A stretch of 64,000 nucleotides of DNA. Source: Papaver somniferum. Taxonomy: Eukaryota; Streptophyta; Magnoliopsida; Ranunculales; Papaveraceae. The stretch spans positions 84,582,374 through 84,646,373 of the forward strand of contig NC_039368.1 of assembly GCF_003573695.1 (NCBI RefSeq), written 5' to 3'. A program made the position numbers and the translations under genes. The stretch's first letter is position 1. Each line of letters opens with the position of its first letter. Under the pieces are notes generated by a model that searched no databases, had not been told where the DNA came from, and saw only the letters and a list, made by a program, of their open reading frames with translations. Shown here piece by piece: positions 1 through 11,600 of this stretch.

Positions 1-279
1 TTTGGAGAAATTTTCCTCATGAGAAATGTTCGCTTATGTCTTTATTAGGACTTGTTAAGAGGGCATAGCATTTCGTGCTAAGGTATGGGAGATAATCCGC
101 CCAGAGCGAAATAATCTCGTCCAAAATTTCCAAAAAAGTCACTTTCTGTTGCCGCAAAACATCAGAAACTAGAGAAACCTGTAAGGATTTTGGAGAAATG
201 TTCCTCATCAGAAATGTTCTTCTGTGTGTCTTTACAAGGACTTTTTTTAGAGGGAATAGCATTTCATGCTAAGGTATGG

Positions 280-309
280 GAGATAATCCGCCCGGAGCGA
301 AATAATCTC
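280..309 (+). other. Imperfect dyad in the monomer core (representative)
   Basis: The arms gagataat and aataatctc (bases 127-134 and 149-156 of the monomer counted from gccgc) pair at 7 of 8 positions around a 14-base GC-rich loop. The dyad repeats in nearly every monomer, and its right half (gcgaaataatctcgtcc) is among the least variable parts of the unit. Short dyads are common in centromeric satellites that lack a CENP-B box; a role here is inference. Confidence 0.45.
286..302 (-). other. Conserved GC-rich core with degenerate CENP-B-box resemblance (representative)
   Basis: On the minus strand the 17 bases read tttcgctccgggcggat. Against the mammalian CENP-B box core N-TTCG-NNNN-A-NN-CGGG-N, 7 of the 9 fixed bases agree (TTCG and CGG); the central A is G and the last G is A. 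The element occurs in monomers with the ccgcccgg variant; monomers with cctcccgg, cggcccgg or caacccgg match less well. Three CpG lie inside it. Similarity this weak may be chance, and a CENP-B-like protein is not implied. Confidence 0.3.
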
Positions 310-946
310 GTCCAGAATTTCCGAAAAAGTCACTTTCTGTTGCCGCAAAACATCAGAAACTAAAGAAACCTGTAAGGATTTTGGTGAAATTTTCCGCATG
401 AAAAATGTTCTCCCATGTCTTTACTAGTACTTGTTAAGAGGGCATAGCATTTCGTACTAAGGTATGGGAGATAATCCGCCCGGAGCGAAATAATCTCGTC
501 CAGAATTGGGGAAAAAGTCACTTTCTGTTACCGCAAAACATCAGAAACTAGAGAACCCTGTAAGGATTTTCGATAAATGTTCCTCATGAGAAATGTTTGC
601 ATATGTCTTTACTAGTACTTGTTAATAGGACATATCATTTCGTGCTAAGGTGTGAGAGATAATCCTTCCGGAGCGAAATAATCTCGTCCAGAATTTGGGA
701 AAAAACCACTTTTGGTTGCCGCAAAACATCAGAAACTAGAGAAACTTGTAAGGATTTTGGAGAAATGTTCCCCATAAGAAATGTTTGCTTATGTCTTTAC
801 TAGGACTTGTTAAGAGGGCATAGCATTTCGTGCTAATGTATGGGAGATAATCCTCCCGGAGTGAAATAATCTCGTCCAGAATTTGGGAAAAAGTCAGTTT
901 ATGTTGCCGCAAAACATCAGAAACTAGAGAAACCTGTAAGGGTTAG

Positions 947-974
947 GAGAAATGTTCCTCATGAGAAATGTTCT
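947..974 (+). repeat. Internal 16-bp-spaced direct repeat in the monomer (representative)
   Basis: Each monomer carries gagaaatgttc twice, 16 bp apart (gagaaatgttcctcat followed by gagaaatgttc). This hints at a short ancestral subrepeat within the 188-bp unit. The nearby agaaactagagaaac shows a similar 8-bp-spaced echo. The second copy is the more variable one (ttcgctt, ttcttctg, ttcgtctg, tttgcct, ttctccc). Confidence 0.6.
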
Positions 975-1667
975 TCTGTGTGTCTTTACTAGGACTTTTT
1001 AAGAGGGAATAACATTTCGTGCTAAGGTATGGGAGATAATCGGTCCGGAGCGAAATAATCTCGTCCAGAATTTCCGAAAAAGTCACTTTATGTTGCCGCA
1101 AAACATCAGAAACTAGAGAAACCTGTAAGGATTTTGGTGAAATTTTTGGTATGAGAAATGTTCTCCCATGTCTTTACTAGTACTTGTTAAGAGGGCATAT
1201 CATTTCGTGTTAATGTATGAGAGATAATCCTCCCGGAGCGAAATAATCTCGTCCAGAATTTGGGAAAAAGTCACTTTTGGTTGCCGCAAAACATCAGAAA
1301 CTAGAGAAACTTGTAAGGATTTTGGAGAAATGTTCCTCATGAGAAATGTTTGCCTATGTATTTAATAGGACTTGTTAAGAGGGCATATCATTTCGTGCTA
1401 AGGTATGGGAGATAATCCGCCCGGAGCGAAATAATCTCGTCCAGAATTTGGTAAAAAGTCACTTTATGTTGCCGCAAAACATCAGAAACTAGAGAAACGT
1501 GTAAGGATTTTCGAGAAATGTTCCTCATGAGAAATTTTTGCCTATGTCTTTACTAGGACTTGTTAATAGGGCATAGAATTTCGTGCTAAGGTATGGGAAA
1601 TAATCCGCCCGGAGCGAAATAATCTCGTCCAGAATTTGGGAAAAAGTCACTTTATGTTGCCGCAAAA

Positions 1668-2150
1668 CATCAGAAACTAGAGAAACCTGTAAGGATTTTG
1701 GAGAAATGTTCCGCATGAGAAATGTTCGCTTATGTCTATACTAGGACTTTTTAAGAGGACATAGCATTTCGTGCTAATTTATGGGAGATAATCCGCCCTG
1801 AGCGAAATAATCTCGTCCAGAATTTGGGAAAAAGTCACTTTATGTTGCCGCAAAACATCAGAAACTAGAGAAACCTGTAAGGATTTTGGAGAAATGTTCC
1901 TCATGAGAAATGTTCTTCTGTGTGTCTTTACTAGGACTTTTTAAGAGGTAATAGCATTTCGTGCTAAGGTATGGGAGATAATCCGCCCGGAGCGAAATAA
2001 TCTCGTCCAGAATTTCCGAAAAAGTCACTTTCTGTTGCCGCAAAACATCTGAAACTAGAGAAACCTGTAAGGATTTTGGTGAAATGTTCCGCATGAGAAA
2101 TGTTCTCCCATATCTTTACTAGTACTTGTTAAGAGGGCATAGCATTTCTT
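1668..2150 (+). repeat. Short duplicated segment shared with 4,105-4,587
   Basis: The segment includes a W monomer with gtctatactagg, aagaggacatag, gctaatttatggg and cgccctgagcg, followed by a C monomer and the ccatatcttt variant. The same series occurs 2,437 bp (13 monomers) downstream, where it forms the junction into block Y1. The first of these monomer types also occurs near 2,640-2,750, 10,375-10,460 and 26,755-26,835. Confidence 0.75.
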
Positions 2151-2378
2151 GCTAAGGTATGGGAGATAATCCGCCCGGAGCGAAATAATCTCGTCCAGAA
2201 TTTGGGGGAAAGTCACTTTCTATTACTGCAAAACATCAGAAACTAGAGAACCCTGTAAGGATTTTGGTGAAATATTCCGCATGGAAAATGTTCTCCTATG
2301 TATTTACTAGTACTTGTTAAGAGGGCATAGCATTTCGTGCTAAGGTATGGGAGATAATCCTCTCGGAGCGAAATAATG

Positions 2379-2400
2379 TCGTAAAAAGTCACTTTATGTT
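2379..2400 (+). repeat. Monomer with 12-bp internal deletion (X1)
   Basis: The usual box between the cgt of 'ctcgtcc' and 'aaaaagtcac' is missing: the text reads gtcgtaaaaagtcac. Twelve bases (ccagaatttggt) are lost, bounded by a 2-bp 'gt' repeat, consistent with slippage or short-homology deletion. The same deletion is at about 11,038 and 27,420, so it predates the X-block duplications. It removes the class-diagnostic box, so class T is inferred from the neighbours. Confidence 0.85.
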
Positions 2401-4031
2401 GCCGCAAAACATCAGAAACTAGAGAAACTTGTAAGTATTTTGGAGAAATTTTCTTCATAAGAAATTTTTGCCTATGTCTTTACTAGTACTTGTTAATAGG
2501 GCATATCATTTCGTGCTAAGGTATGAGAGATAATCCTCCCGGAGCGAAATAATCTTGTCCAGAATTTGGGAAAAAGTCACTTTATGTTGCCGCAAAACAT
2601 CAGAAACTAGAGAAACCTGTAAGGATTTTGGAGAAATGTTCCGCATGAGAAATGTTCGCTTATGTCTATACTAGGACTTTTTAAGAGGACATAGCATTTC
2701 GTGCTAATTTATGGGAGATAATCCGCCCTGAGCGAAATAATCTCGTCCAGAATTTGGGAAAAAGTCACTTTATGTTGCCGCAAAACATCAGAAACTAGAG
2801 AAACCTGTAAGGTTTTTGGAGAAATGTTCCTCATGAGAAATGTTCGTCTGTGTGTCTTTACTAGGAATTTTTGAGAGGGAATAGCATTTCGTGCTAAGGT
2901 ATGGGAGATAATCCGCCCGGAGCGAAATAATCTCGTCCAAAATTTCCGAAAAAGTCACTTCTGTTGCCGCAAAACATCAGAAACTAGAGAAAACTGTAAG
3001 GATTTTGGAGAAATGTTCCTCATGAGAAATGTTCTTCTGTGTTTCTTTACTAGGACTTTTTTAGAGGTAATAGCATTTTGTGCTAAGGTATGGGAGATAA
3101 TCCGCCCGGAGCGAAATAATCTCGTCCAGAATTTCCGAAAAAGTTACTTTCTGTTGCCGCAAAACATCAGAAACTAGAGAAACCTGTAAGGATTTTGGTG
3201 AAATGTTCCGCATGAAAAATGTTCTCCCATGTATTTACTAGTACTTGTTAAGAGGGCATAGCATTTCGTGCTAAGGTATGGGAGATAATCTGCCCGGAGC
3301 GAAATAATCTCGTCCAGAATTGGGGAAAAAGCCACTTTTTGTTACCGCAAAACATCAGAAACTAGAGAACCCTGTAAGGTTTTTCGATAAATGTTCCTCA
3401 TGAAAAATGTTTGAATATGTCTTTACTAGTACTTGTTAATAGGGCATATCATTTCGTGCTAAGGTGTGAGAGATAATCCTCCCGGAGCGAAATAATCTCG
3501 TCCAGAATTTGGGAAAAAGCCACTTTTTGTTGCCGCAAAACATCAGAAACTAGAGAAACTTGTAAGGATTTTGGAGAAGTGTTCCTCATAAGAAATATTC
3601 GCCTATGTATTTACTAGGACTTGTTAAGAGGGAATACCATTTCATGCTAAGGTGTGGGAGATAATCCTCCTGGAACGAAATAATCTCGTCCAGAATTTGG
3701 GAAAAAGTCACTTTCTGTTGCCGCAAAACATCAGAAACTAGAGAAACCTATAAGGATTTTGGTGAAATGTTCCGTATGAAAAATGTTCTCCCATGTCTTT
3801 ACTAGTACTTGTTAAGAGGGCATAGCATTTCGTGCTAACGTATGGGAGATAATCCGCCCGGAGCGAAATAATCTCGTCCAGAATTAGGGAAAAAGTCACT
3901 TTCTGTTACCGCAAAACATCAGAAACTAGAGAACCCTGTAAGGATTTTAGAGAAATGTTCCTCATGAGAAATGTTTGCCTATGTCTTTAATAGGACTTGT
4001 TTAGAGGGCATATCATTTCGTGCTAAGGTAT

Positions 4032-4240
4032 TGGAGATAATCCGCCCGGAGTGAAATAATCTCGTCCATAATTTCCGAAAAAGTCACTTTATGTTGCCGC
4101 AAAACATCAGAAACTAGAGAAACCTGTAAGGATTTTGGAGAAATGTTCCGCATGAGAAATGTTCGCTTATGTCTATACTAGGACTTTTTAAGAGGACATA
4201 GCATTTCGTGCTAATTTATGGGAGATAATCCGCCCTGAGC
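4032..4240 (+). repeat. Junction monomer between X1 and Y1
   Basis: Similarity to X2 stops near 4,031 (X2 continues with a T monomer at 12,504) and similarity to Y2 begins near 4,238. The bases between belong to ordinary satellite monomers of C and W class. From 4,105 they match 1,668 onward. There is no non-satellite DNA at the joint, so the block boundary arose by recombination between monomers in register. Confidence 0.7.
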
Positions 4241-5977
4241 GAAATAATCTCGTCCAGAATTTGGGAAAAAGTCACTTTATGTTGCCGCAAAACATCAGAA
4301 ACTAGAGAAACCTGTAAGGATTTTGGAGAAATGTTCCTCATGAGAAATGTTCTTCTGTGTGTCTTTACTAGGACTTTTTAAGAGGGAATAGCATTTCGTG
4401 CTAAGGTATGGGAGATAATCCGCCCGGAGCGAAATAATCTCGTCCAGAATTTCCGAAAAAGTCACTTTCTGTTGCCGCAAAACATCTGAAACTAGAGAAC
4501 CCTGTAAGGATTTTGGTGAAATGTTCCGCATGAGAAATGTTCTCCCATATCTTTACTAGTACTTGTTAAGAGGGCATAGCATTTCGTGCTAAGGTATGGG
4601 AGATAATCCTCTCGGAGCGAAATAATCTCTTCCAGAATTTGGTAAAAAGTCACTTTATGTTGCCGCAAAACATCAGAAACTAGAGAAACTTGTAAGGATT
4701 TTGGAGCAATTTTCCTCATGAGAAATGTTCGCTTATGTCTTTATTAGGACTTGTTAAGAGGGCATAGCATTTCGTGCTAAGGTATGGGAGATAATCCGCC
4801 CGGAGCGAAATAATCTCGTCCAGAATTTGGGAAAAAGTCACTTTATGTTGCCGCAAAACATCAGAAACTAGAGAACCTGTAAGGATTTTGGAGAAATGTT
4901 CCTCATCAGAAATGTTCTTCTGTGTGTCTTTACTAGGAATTTTTAAGAGGGAATAGCATTTCGTGCTAAGGTATGGGAGATAATCTGCCCGGAGCGAAAT
5001 AATCTCGTCCATAATTTCCGAAAAAGTCACTTTCTGTTGCCGCAAAACATCAGAAACTAGAGAAACCTGTAAGGATTTTGGTGAAATGTTCCGCATGAAA
5101 AATGTTCTCCCATGTCTTTACTAGTACTTGTTAAGAGGTCATAGCATTTCGTACTAAGGTATGGGAGATAATCCGCCCGGAGCGAAATAATCTCGTCCAG
5201 AATTGGGGAAAAAGTCACTTTCTGTTACCGCAAAACATCAGAAACTAGAGAACCCTGTAAGGATCTTCGAGAAATGTTCCGCATGAGAAATGTCCGTCTG
5301 TGTCTTCACTAGGACTTGTTAATAGGGCATATCATTTCGTGCTAAGGTATGGGAGATAATCCGCCCGGGGCGAAATAATCTCGTCCAGAATTTCCGAAAA
5401 AGTCACTTTCTGTTGCCGCAAAACATCTGAAACTAGAGAAACCTGTAAGGATTTTGGTGAAATGTTCCGCATGAGAAATGTTCTCCCATGTCTTTACTAG
5501 TACTTTTTAAGAGGGCATAGCATTTCGTGCTAAGGTATGGGAGATAATCCGCCCGGAGCGAAATAATCTCGTCCAGAATTGGGGGGAAAGTCACTTTCTA
5601 TTACTGCAAAACATCAGAAACTAGAGAACCCTGTAAGGATTTTGGTGAAATATTCCGCATGAAAAATGTTCTCTTATATCTTTACTAGTACTTGTTAAGA
5701 GGAATAGCATTTCGTGCTAAGGTATGGGAGATAATCCTCTCGGAGCGAAATAATCTCGTCCAGAAATTGGTAAAAAGTCACTTTATGTTGCCGCAAAACA
5801 TCAGAAACTAGAGAAACTTGCAAGGATTTTGGAGCAATTTTCCTCATGAGAAATGTTCGCTTATGTCTTTATTAGGACTTGTTAAGAGGGCATAGCATTT
5901 CGTGCTAAGGTATGGGAGATAATCCGCCCGGAGCGAAATAATCTCGTCCAGAATTTGGGAAAAAGTCACTTTATGTT

Positions 5978-6359
5978 GCCGCAAAACATCAGAAACTAGA
6001 GAACCTGTAAGGATTTTGGAGAAATGTTCCTCATCAGAAATGTTCTTCTGTGTGTCTTTACTAGGACTTTTTTTAGAGGGAATAGCATTTCGTGCTAAGG
6101 TATGGGAGATAATCCGCCCGGAGCGAAATAATCTCGTCCATAATTTCCGAAAAAGTCACTTTCTGTTGCCGCAAAACATCAGAAACTAGAGAAACCTGTA
6201 AGGATTTTGGAGAAATGTTCCTCATCAGAAATGTTCTTCTGTGTGTCTTTACTAGGACTTTTTTTTAGAGGGAATAGCATTTCGTGCTAAGGTATGGGAG
6301 ATAATCCGCCCGGAGCGAAATAATCTCGTCCATAATTTCCGAAAAAGTCACTTTCTGTT
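5978..6359 (+). repeat. Tandem single-monomer duplication with T-run expansion
   Basis: Two consecutive C monomers (anchors at 5,978, 6,168 and 6,360; lengths 190 and 192) share ctcatcagaaatg and ccataatttccg. They differ in a T run before 'agaggg': 7 T in the first and 8 in the second. This looks like a recent one-monomer duplication with homopolymer slippage. It is copied in Y2 near 18,408-18,790, so it predates the Y duplication. Confidence 0.75.
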
Positions 6360-7122
6360 GCCGCAAAACATCAGAAACTAAAGAAACCTGTAAGGATTTT
6401 GGTGAAATGTTCCGCATGAAAAATGTTCTCCCATGTCTTTACTAGTACTTGTTAAGAGGGCATAGCATTTCGTACTAAGGTATGGGAGATAATCCGCCCG
6501 GAGCGAAATAATCTCGTCCAGAATTGGGGAAAAAGTCACTTTCTGTTACCGCAAAACATCAGAAACTAGAGAACCCTGTAAGGATCTTCGAGAAATGTTC
6601 CGCATGAGAAATGTTCGTCTGTGTCTTCACTAGGAATTGTTAATAAGGCATATCATTTCGTGCTAAGGTATGGGAGATAATCCGCCCGGAGCGAAATAAT
6701 CTCGTCCAGAATTTGGTAAAAAGTCACTTTATGTTGCCGCAAAACATCAGAAACTAGAAAAACGTGTAAGGATTTTCGAGAAATGTTCCGCATGAGAAAT
6801 GTTTGCCTATGTCTTTACTAGTAATTTTTAATAGGGCATATCATTTCGTGCTAAGGTTAGAGAGATAATCCTCCCGGAGCGAAATAATCTCGTCCAGAAT
6901 TTGGGAAAAAGTCACTTTATGTTGCCGCAAAACATCACAAACTAGAGAAACCTGTAAGGATTTTGGAGAAATGTTCCTCATGAGAAATGTTCGCTTATGT
7001 GTATACTAGGACTTTTTAAGAGGACATAGCATTTCGTGCTAAGTTATGGGAGATAATCCGCCCGGAGCGAAATAATCTCTTCCAGAATTTGGGAAAAAGT
7101 CACTTTCTGTTGCCGCAAAACA

Positions 7123-8658
7123 TCAGAAACTTGAGAAACCTGTAAGGATTTTGGAGAAATGTTCCTCATGAGAAATGTTCTTCTGTGTGTCTTTACTAGG
7201 ACTTTTTAAGAGGGAATAGCATTTCGTCCTAAGGTATTGGAGATAATCCGCCCGGAGCGAAATAATCTCGTCCAGAATTTCCGAAAAAGTCACTTTCTGT
7301 TGTCGCAAAACATCTGAAACTAGAGAAACCTGTAAGGATTTTGGTGAAATGTTCCGCATGAGAAATGTTCTCCCATGTCTTTACTAGTACTTGTTAAGAG
7401 GGCATAGCATTTCGTGCTAAGGTATGGGAGATAATCCGCCCGGAGCGAAATAATCTCGTCCAAAATTGGGGGGAAAGTCACTTTCTATTACTGCAAAACA
7501 TCAGAAACTAGAGAACCCAGTAAGGATTTTGGTGAAATATTCCACATGAAAAATGTTCTCCTATGTCTTTACTAGTACTTGTTAAGAGGTCATAGCATTT
7601 CGTGCTAAGGTATGGGAGATAATCCTCTCGGAGCGAAAGAATCTCGTCCAGAATTTGGTAAAAAGTCACTTTATGTTGCCGCAAAACATCAGAAACTAGA
7701 GAAACTTGTAAGGATTTTGGAGAAATTTTCCCCATGAGAAATGTTCGCTTATGTCTTTATTAGGACTTGTTAAGAGGGCATAGCATTTCGTGCTAAGGTA
7801 TGGGAGATAATCCGCCCGGAGCGAAATAATCTCGTCCAGAATTTGGGAAAAATTCACTTTATGTTGCCGCAAAACATCAGAAACTAGAGAACCTGTAAGG
7901 ATTTTGGAGAAATGTTCCTCATGAGAAATGTTCGTCTGTGTGTCTTTACTAGGAATTTTTAAGAGGGCATAGCATTTCGTGCTAAGGTATGGGAGATAAT
8001 CCGCCAGGAGCGAAATAATCTCGTCCAGAATTTCCGAAAAAGTCACTTTCTGTTGCCGCAAAACATCAGAAACTAAAGAAACCTGTAAGGATTTTGGTGA
8101 AATGTTCCTCATGAGAAATGTTCTTCTGTGTGTCTTTACTAGGACTTTTTAAGAGGGAATAGCATTTCGTCCTAAGGTATTGGAGATAATCCGCCCGGAG
8201 CGAAATAATCTCGTCCAGAATTTCCGAAAAAGTCACTTTCTGTTGCCGCAAAACATCTGAAACTAGAGAAACCTGTAAGGATTTTGGTGAAATGTTCCGC
8301 ATGAGAAATGTTCTCCCATGTCTTTAATAGTACTTGTTAAGAGGGCATAGCATTTCGTGCTAAGGTATGGGAGATAATCCGCCCGGAGCGAAATAATCTC
8401 GTCCAAAATTGGGGGGAAAGTCACTTTCTATTACTGCAAAACATCAGAAACTAGAGAACCCAGTAAGGATTTTGGTGAAATATTCCACATTAAAAATGTT
8501 CTCCTATGTCTTTACTAGTACTTGTTAAGAGGGCATAGCATTTCGTGCTAAGGTATGGGAGATAATCCTCTCGGAGCGAAAGAATCTCGTCCAGAATTTG
8601 GTAAAAAGTCCCCTTATGTTGCCGCAAAACATCAGAAACTAGAGAAACTTGTAAGGAT
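7123..8658 (+). repeat. Five-monomer (943-bp) tandem unit, about two copies in Y1
   Basis: Positions 7,123-7,500 recur at 8,066-8,443, an exact 943-bp shift. Shared marks are ttcgtcctaaggtattgg, gaaacatctg-type variants, ggggggaaagtc and the gaaagaatctcg variant. Distal-copy marks are ctttaatagtac near 8,325 and gtccccttatg near 8,609. The equivalent region of Y2 holds three copies. Confidence 0.82.
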
Positions 8659-11600
8659 TTTGGAGAAATTTTCCTCATGAGAAATGTTCGCTTATGTCTT
8701 TATTAGGACTTGTTAAGAGGGCATAGCATTTCGTGCTAAGGTATGGGAGATAATCCGCCCAGAGCGAAATAATCTCGTCCAAAATTTCCAAAAAAGTCAC
8801 TTTCTGTTGCCGCAAAACATCAGAAACTAGAGAAACCTGTAAGGATTTTGGAGAAATGTTCCTCATCAGAAATGTTCTTCTGTGTGTCTTTACAAGGACT
8901 TTTTTTAGAGGGAATAGCATTTCATGCTAAGGTATGGGAGATAATCCGCCCGGAGCGAAATAATCTCGTCCAGAATTTCCGAAAAAGTCACTTTCTGTTG
9001 CCGCAAAACATCAGAAACTAAAGAAACCTGTAAGGATTTTGGTGAAATTTTCCGCATGAAAAATGTTCTCCCATGTCTTTACTAGTACTTGTTAAGAGGG
9101 CATAGCATTTCGTACTAAGGTATGGGAGATAATCCGCCCGGAGCGAAATAATCTCGTCCAGAATTGGGGAAAAAGTCACTTTCTGTTACCGCAAAACATC
9201 AGAAACTAGAGAACCCTGTAAGGATTTTCGATAAATGTTCCTCATGAGAAATGTTTGCATATGTCTTTACTAGTACTTGTTAATAGGACATATCATTTCG
9301 TGCTAAGGTGTGAGAGATAATCCTTCCGGAGCGAAATAATCTCGTCCAGAATTTGGGAAAAAACCACTTTTGGTTGCCGCAAAACATCAGAAACTAGAGA
9401 AACTTGTAAGGATTTTGGAGAAATGTTCCCCATAAGAAATGTTTGCTTATGTCTTTACTAGGACTTGTTAAGAGGGCATAGCATTTCGTGCTAAGGTATG
9501 GGAGATAATCCTCCCGGAGCGAAATAATCTCGTCCAGAATTTGGGAAAAAGTCACTTTATGTTGCCGCAAAACATCAGAAACTAGAGAAACCTGTAAGGG
9601 TTTGGAGAAATGTTCCTCATGAGAAATGTTCTTCTGTGTGTCTTTACTAGGACTTTTTAAGAGGGAATAACATTTCTTGCTAAGGTATGGGAGATAATCG
9701 GCCCGGAGCGAAATAATCTCGTCCAGAATTTCCGAAAAAGTCACTTTATGTTGCCGCAAAACATCAGAAACTAGAGAAACCTGTAAGGATTTTGGTGAAA
9801 TTTTTGGTATGAGAAATGTTCTCCCATGTCTTTACTAGTACTTGTTAAGAGGGCATATCATTTCGTGTTAAGGTATGAGAGATAATCCTCCCGGAGCGAA
9901 ATAATCTCGTCCAGAATTTGGGAAAAAGTCACTTTTGGTTGCCGCAAAACATCAGAAACTAGAGAAACTTGTAAGGATTTTGGAGAAATGTTCCTCATGA
10001 GAAATGTTTGCCTATGTATTTAATAGGACTTGTTAAGAGGGCATATCATTTCGTGCTAAGGTATGGGAGATAATCCGCCCGGAGCGAAATAATCTCGTCC
10101 AGAATTTGGTAAAAAGTCACTTTATTTTGCCGCAAAACATCAGAAACTAGAGAAACGTGTAAGGATTTTCGAGAAATGTTCCTCATGAGAAATTTTTGCC
10201 TATGTCTTTACTAGTACTTGTTAATAGGGCATATCATTTCGTGCTAAGGTATGAGAGATAATCCTCCCGGAGCGAAATAATCTTGTCCAGAATTTGGGAA
10301 AAAGTCACTTTATGTTGCCGCAAAACATCAGAAACTAGAGAAACCTGTAAGGATTTTGGAGAAATGTTCCGCATGAGAAATGTTCGCTTATGTCTATACT
10401 AGGACTTTTTAAGAGGACATATCATTTCGTGCTAATTTATGGGAGATAATCCGCCCTGAGCGAAATAATCTCGTCCAGAATTTGGGAAAAAGTCACTTTA
10501 TGTTGCCGCAAAACATCAGAAACTAGAGAAACCTGTAAGGATTTTGGAGAAATGTTCCTCATGAGAAATGTTCTTCTGTGTGTCTTTACTAGGACTTTTT
10601 AAGAGGGAATAGCATTTCGTGCTAAGGTATGGGAGATAATCCGCCCGGAGCGAAATAATCTCGTCCAGAATTTCCGAAAAAGTCACTTTCTGTTGCCGCA
10701 AAACATCCGAAACTAGAGAAACCTGTAAGGATTTTGGTGAAATGTTCCACATGAGAAATGTTCTCCCATATCTTTACTAGTACTTGTTAAGAGGGCATAG
10801 CATTTCTTGCTAAGGTATGGGAGATAATCCGCCCGGAGCGAAATAATCTCGTCCAGAATTTGGGGGAAAGTCACTTTCTATTACTGCAAAACATCAGAAA
10901 CTAGAGAACCCTGTAAGGATTTTGGTGAAATATTCCGCATGAAAAATGTTCTCCTATGTATTTACTAGTACTTGTTAAGAGGGCATAGCATTTCGTGCTA
11001 AGGTATGGGAGATAATCCTCTCGGAGCGAAATAATCTCGTAAAAAGTCACTTTATGTTGCCGCAAAACATCAGAAACTAGAGAAACTTGTAAGTATTTTG
11101 GAGAAATTTTCCTCATAAGAAATGTTCGCTTATGTCTTTATTAGGACTTGTTAAGAGGGCATAGAATTTCGTGCTAAGGTATGGGAGATAATCCGCCCGG
11201 AGCGAAATAATCTCGTCCAGAATTTGGGAAAAAGTCACTTTATGTTGTCGCAAAACATCAGAAACTAGAGAAACCTGTAAGGATTTTGGAGAAATGTTCC
11301 TCATGAGAAATGTTCGTCTGTGTGTCTTTACTAGGAATTTTTGAGAGGGAATAGCATTTCGTGCTAAGGTATGGGAGATAATCCGCCCGGAGCGAAATAA
11401 TCTCGTCCAAAATTTCCGAAAAAGTCACTTCTGTTGCCGCAAAACATCAGAAACTAGAGAAAACTGTAAGGATTTTGGAGAAATGTTCCTCATGAGAAAT
11501 GTTCTTCTGTGTTTCTTTACTAGGACTTTTTTAGAGGTAATAGCATTTTGTGCTAAGGTATGGGAGATAATCCGCCCGGAGCGAAATAATCTCGTCCAGA

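Larger units (their letters stand above)
1..4031 (+). repeat. Block X, copy 1 (X1, left end cut by window)
   Basis: It matches 8,659-12,503 with an offset of 8,658 bp up to about 2,460 and 8,470 bp after about 2,830 (8,472 at the end). Shared oddities prove common descent: tacaagg and catgct near 253-270, tttttggtatg near 1,143, the 12-bp deletion near 2,390, and an aagtattttgg linker. Private changes in this copy include ctaatgtatg near 835, gtgaaat near 881 and gtcagttt near 895. It differs from X2 and X3 at two places (about 1,543-1,660 and 2,455-2,830), where monomer sequences look exchanged and one extra monomer is present. Confidence 0.85.
4238..8658 (+). repeat. Block Y, copy 1 (Y1)
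   Basis: It matches 16,668 onward with a constant offset of 12,430 bp (66 monomers) as far as about 8,450. Shared private marks include ggagcaatttt at 4,703, aaatgtccgtctg near 5,290, the cgcccggggcg variant near 5,368, the T8 run near 6,260, gtgctaaggttagag near 6,850, and tcacaaactag near 6,936. Homology to the second copy continues across 8,658 into the start of X2 as far as about 9,598, so the duplicated unit was longer than the Y label suggests. Confidence 0.88.

Noticed and set aside
286..302. A genuine CENP-B box
   Set aside because: Two of nine essential bases differ, and only one monomer class carries the best form. Kept as a low-confidence resemblance only.
6255..6272. T8 homopolymer as a terminator or polyadenylation-like signal
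   Set aside because: It is one of a series of T-run length variants (T5 to T8) at the same monomer position, explained by slippage.
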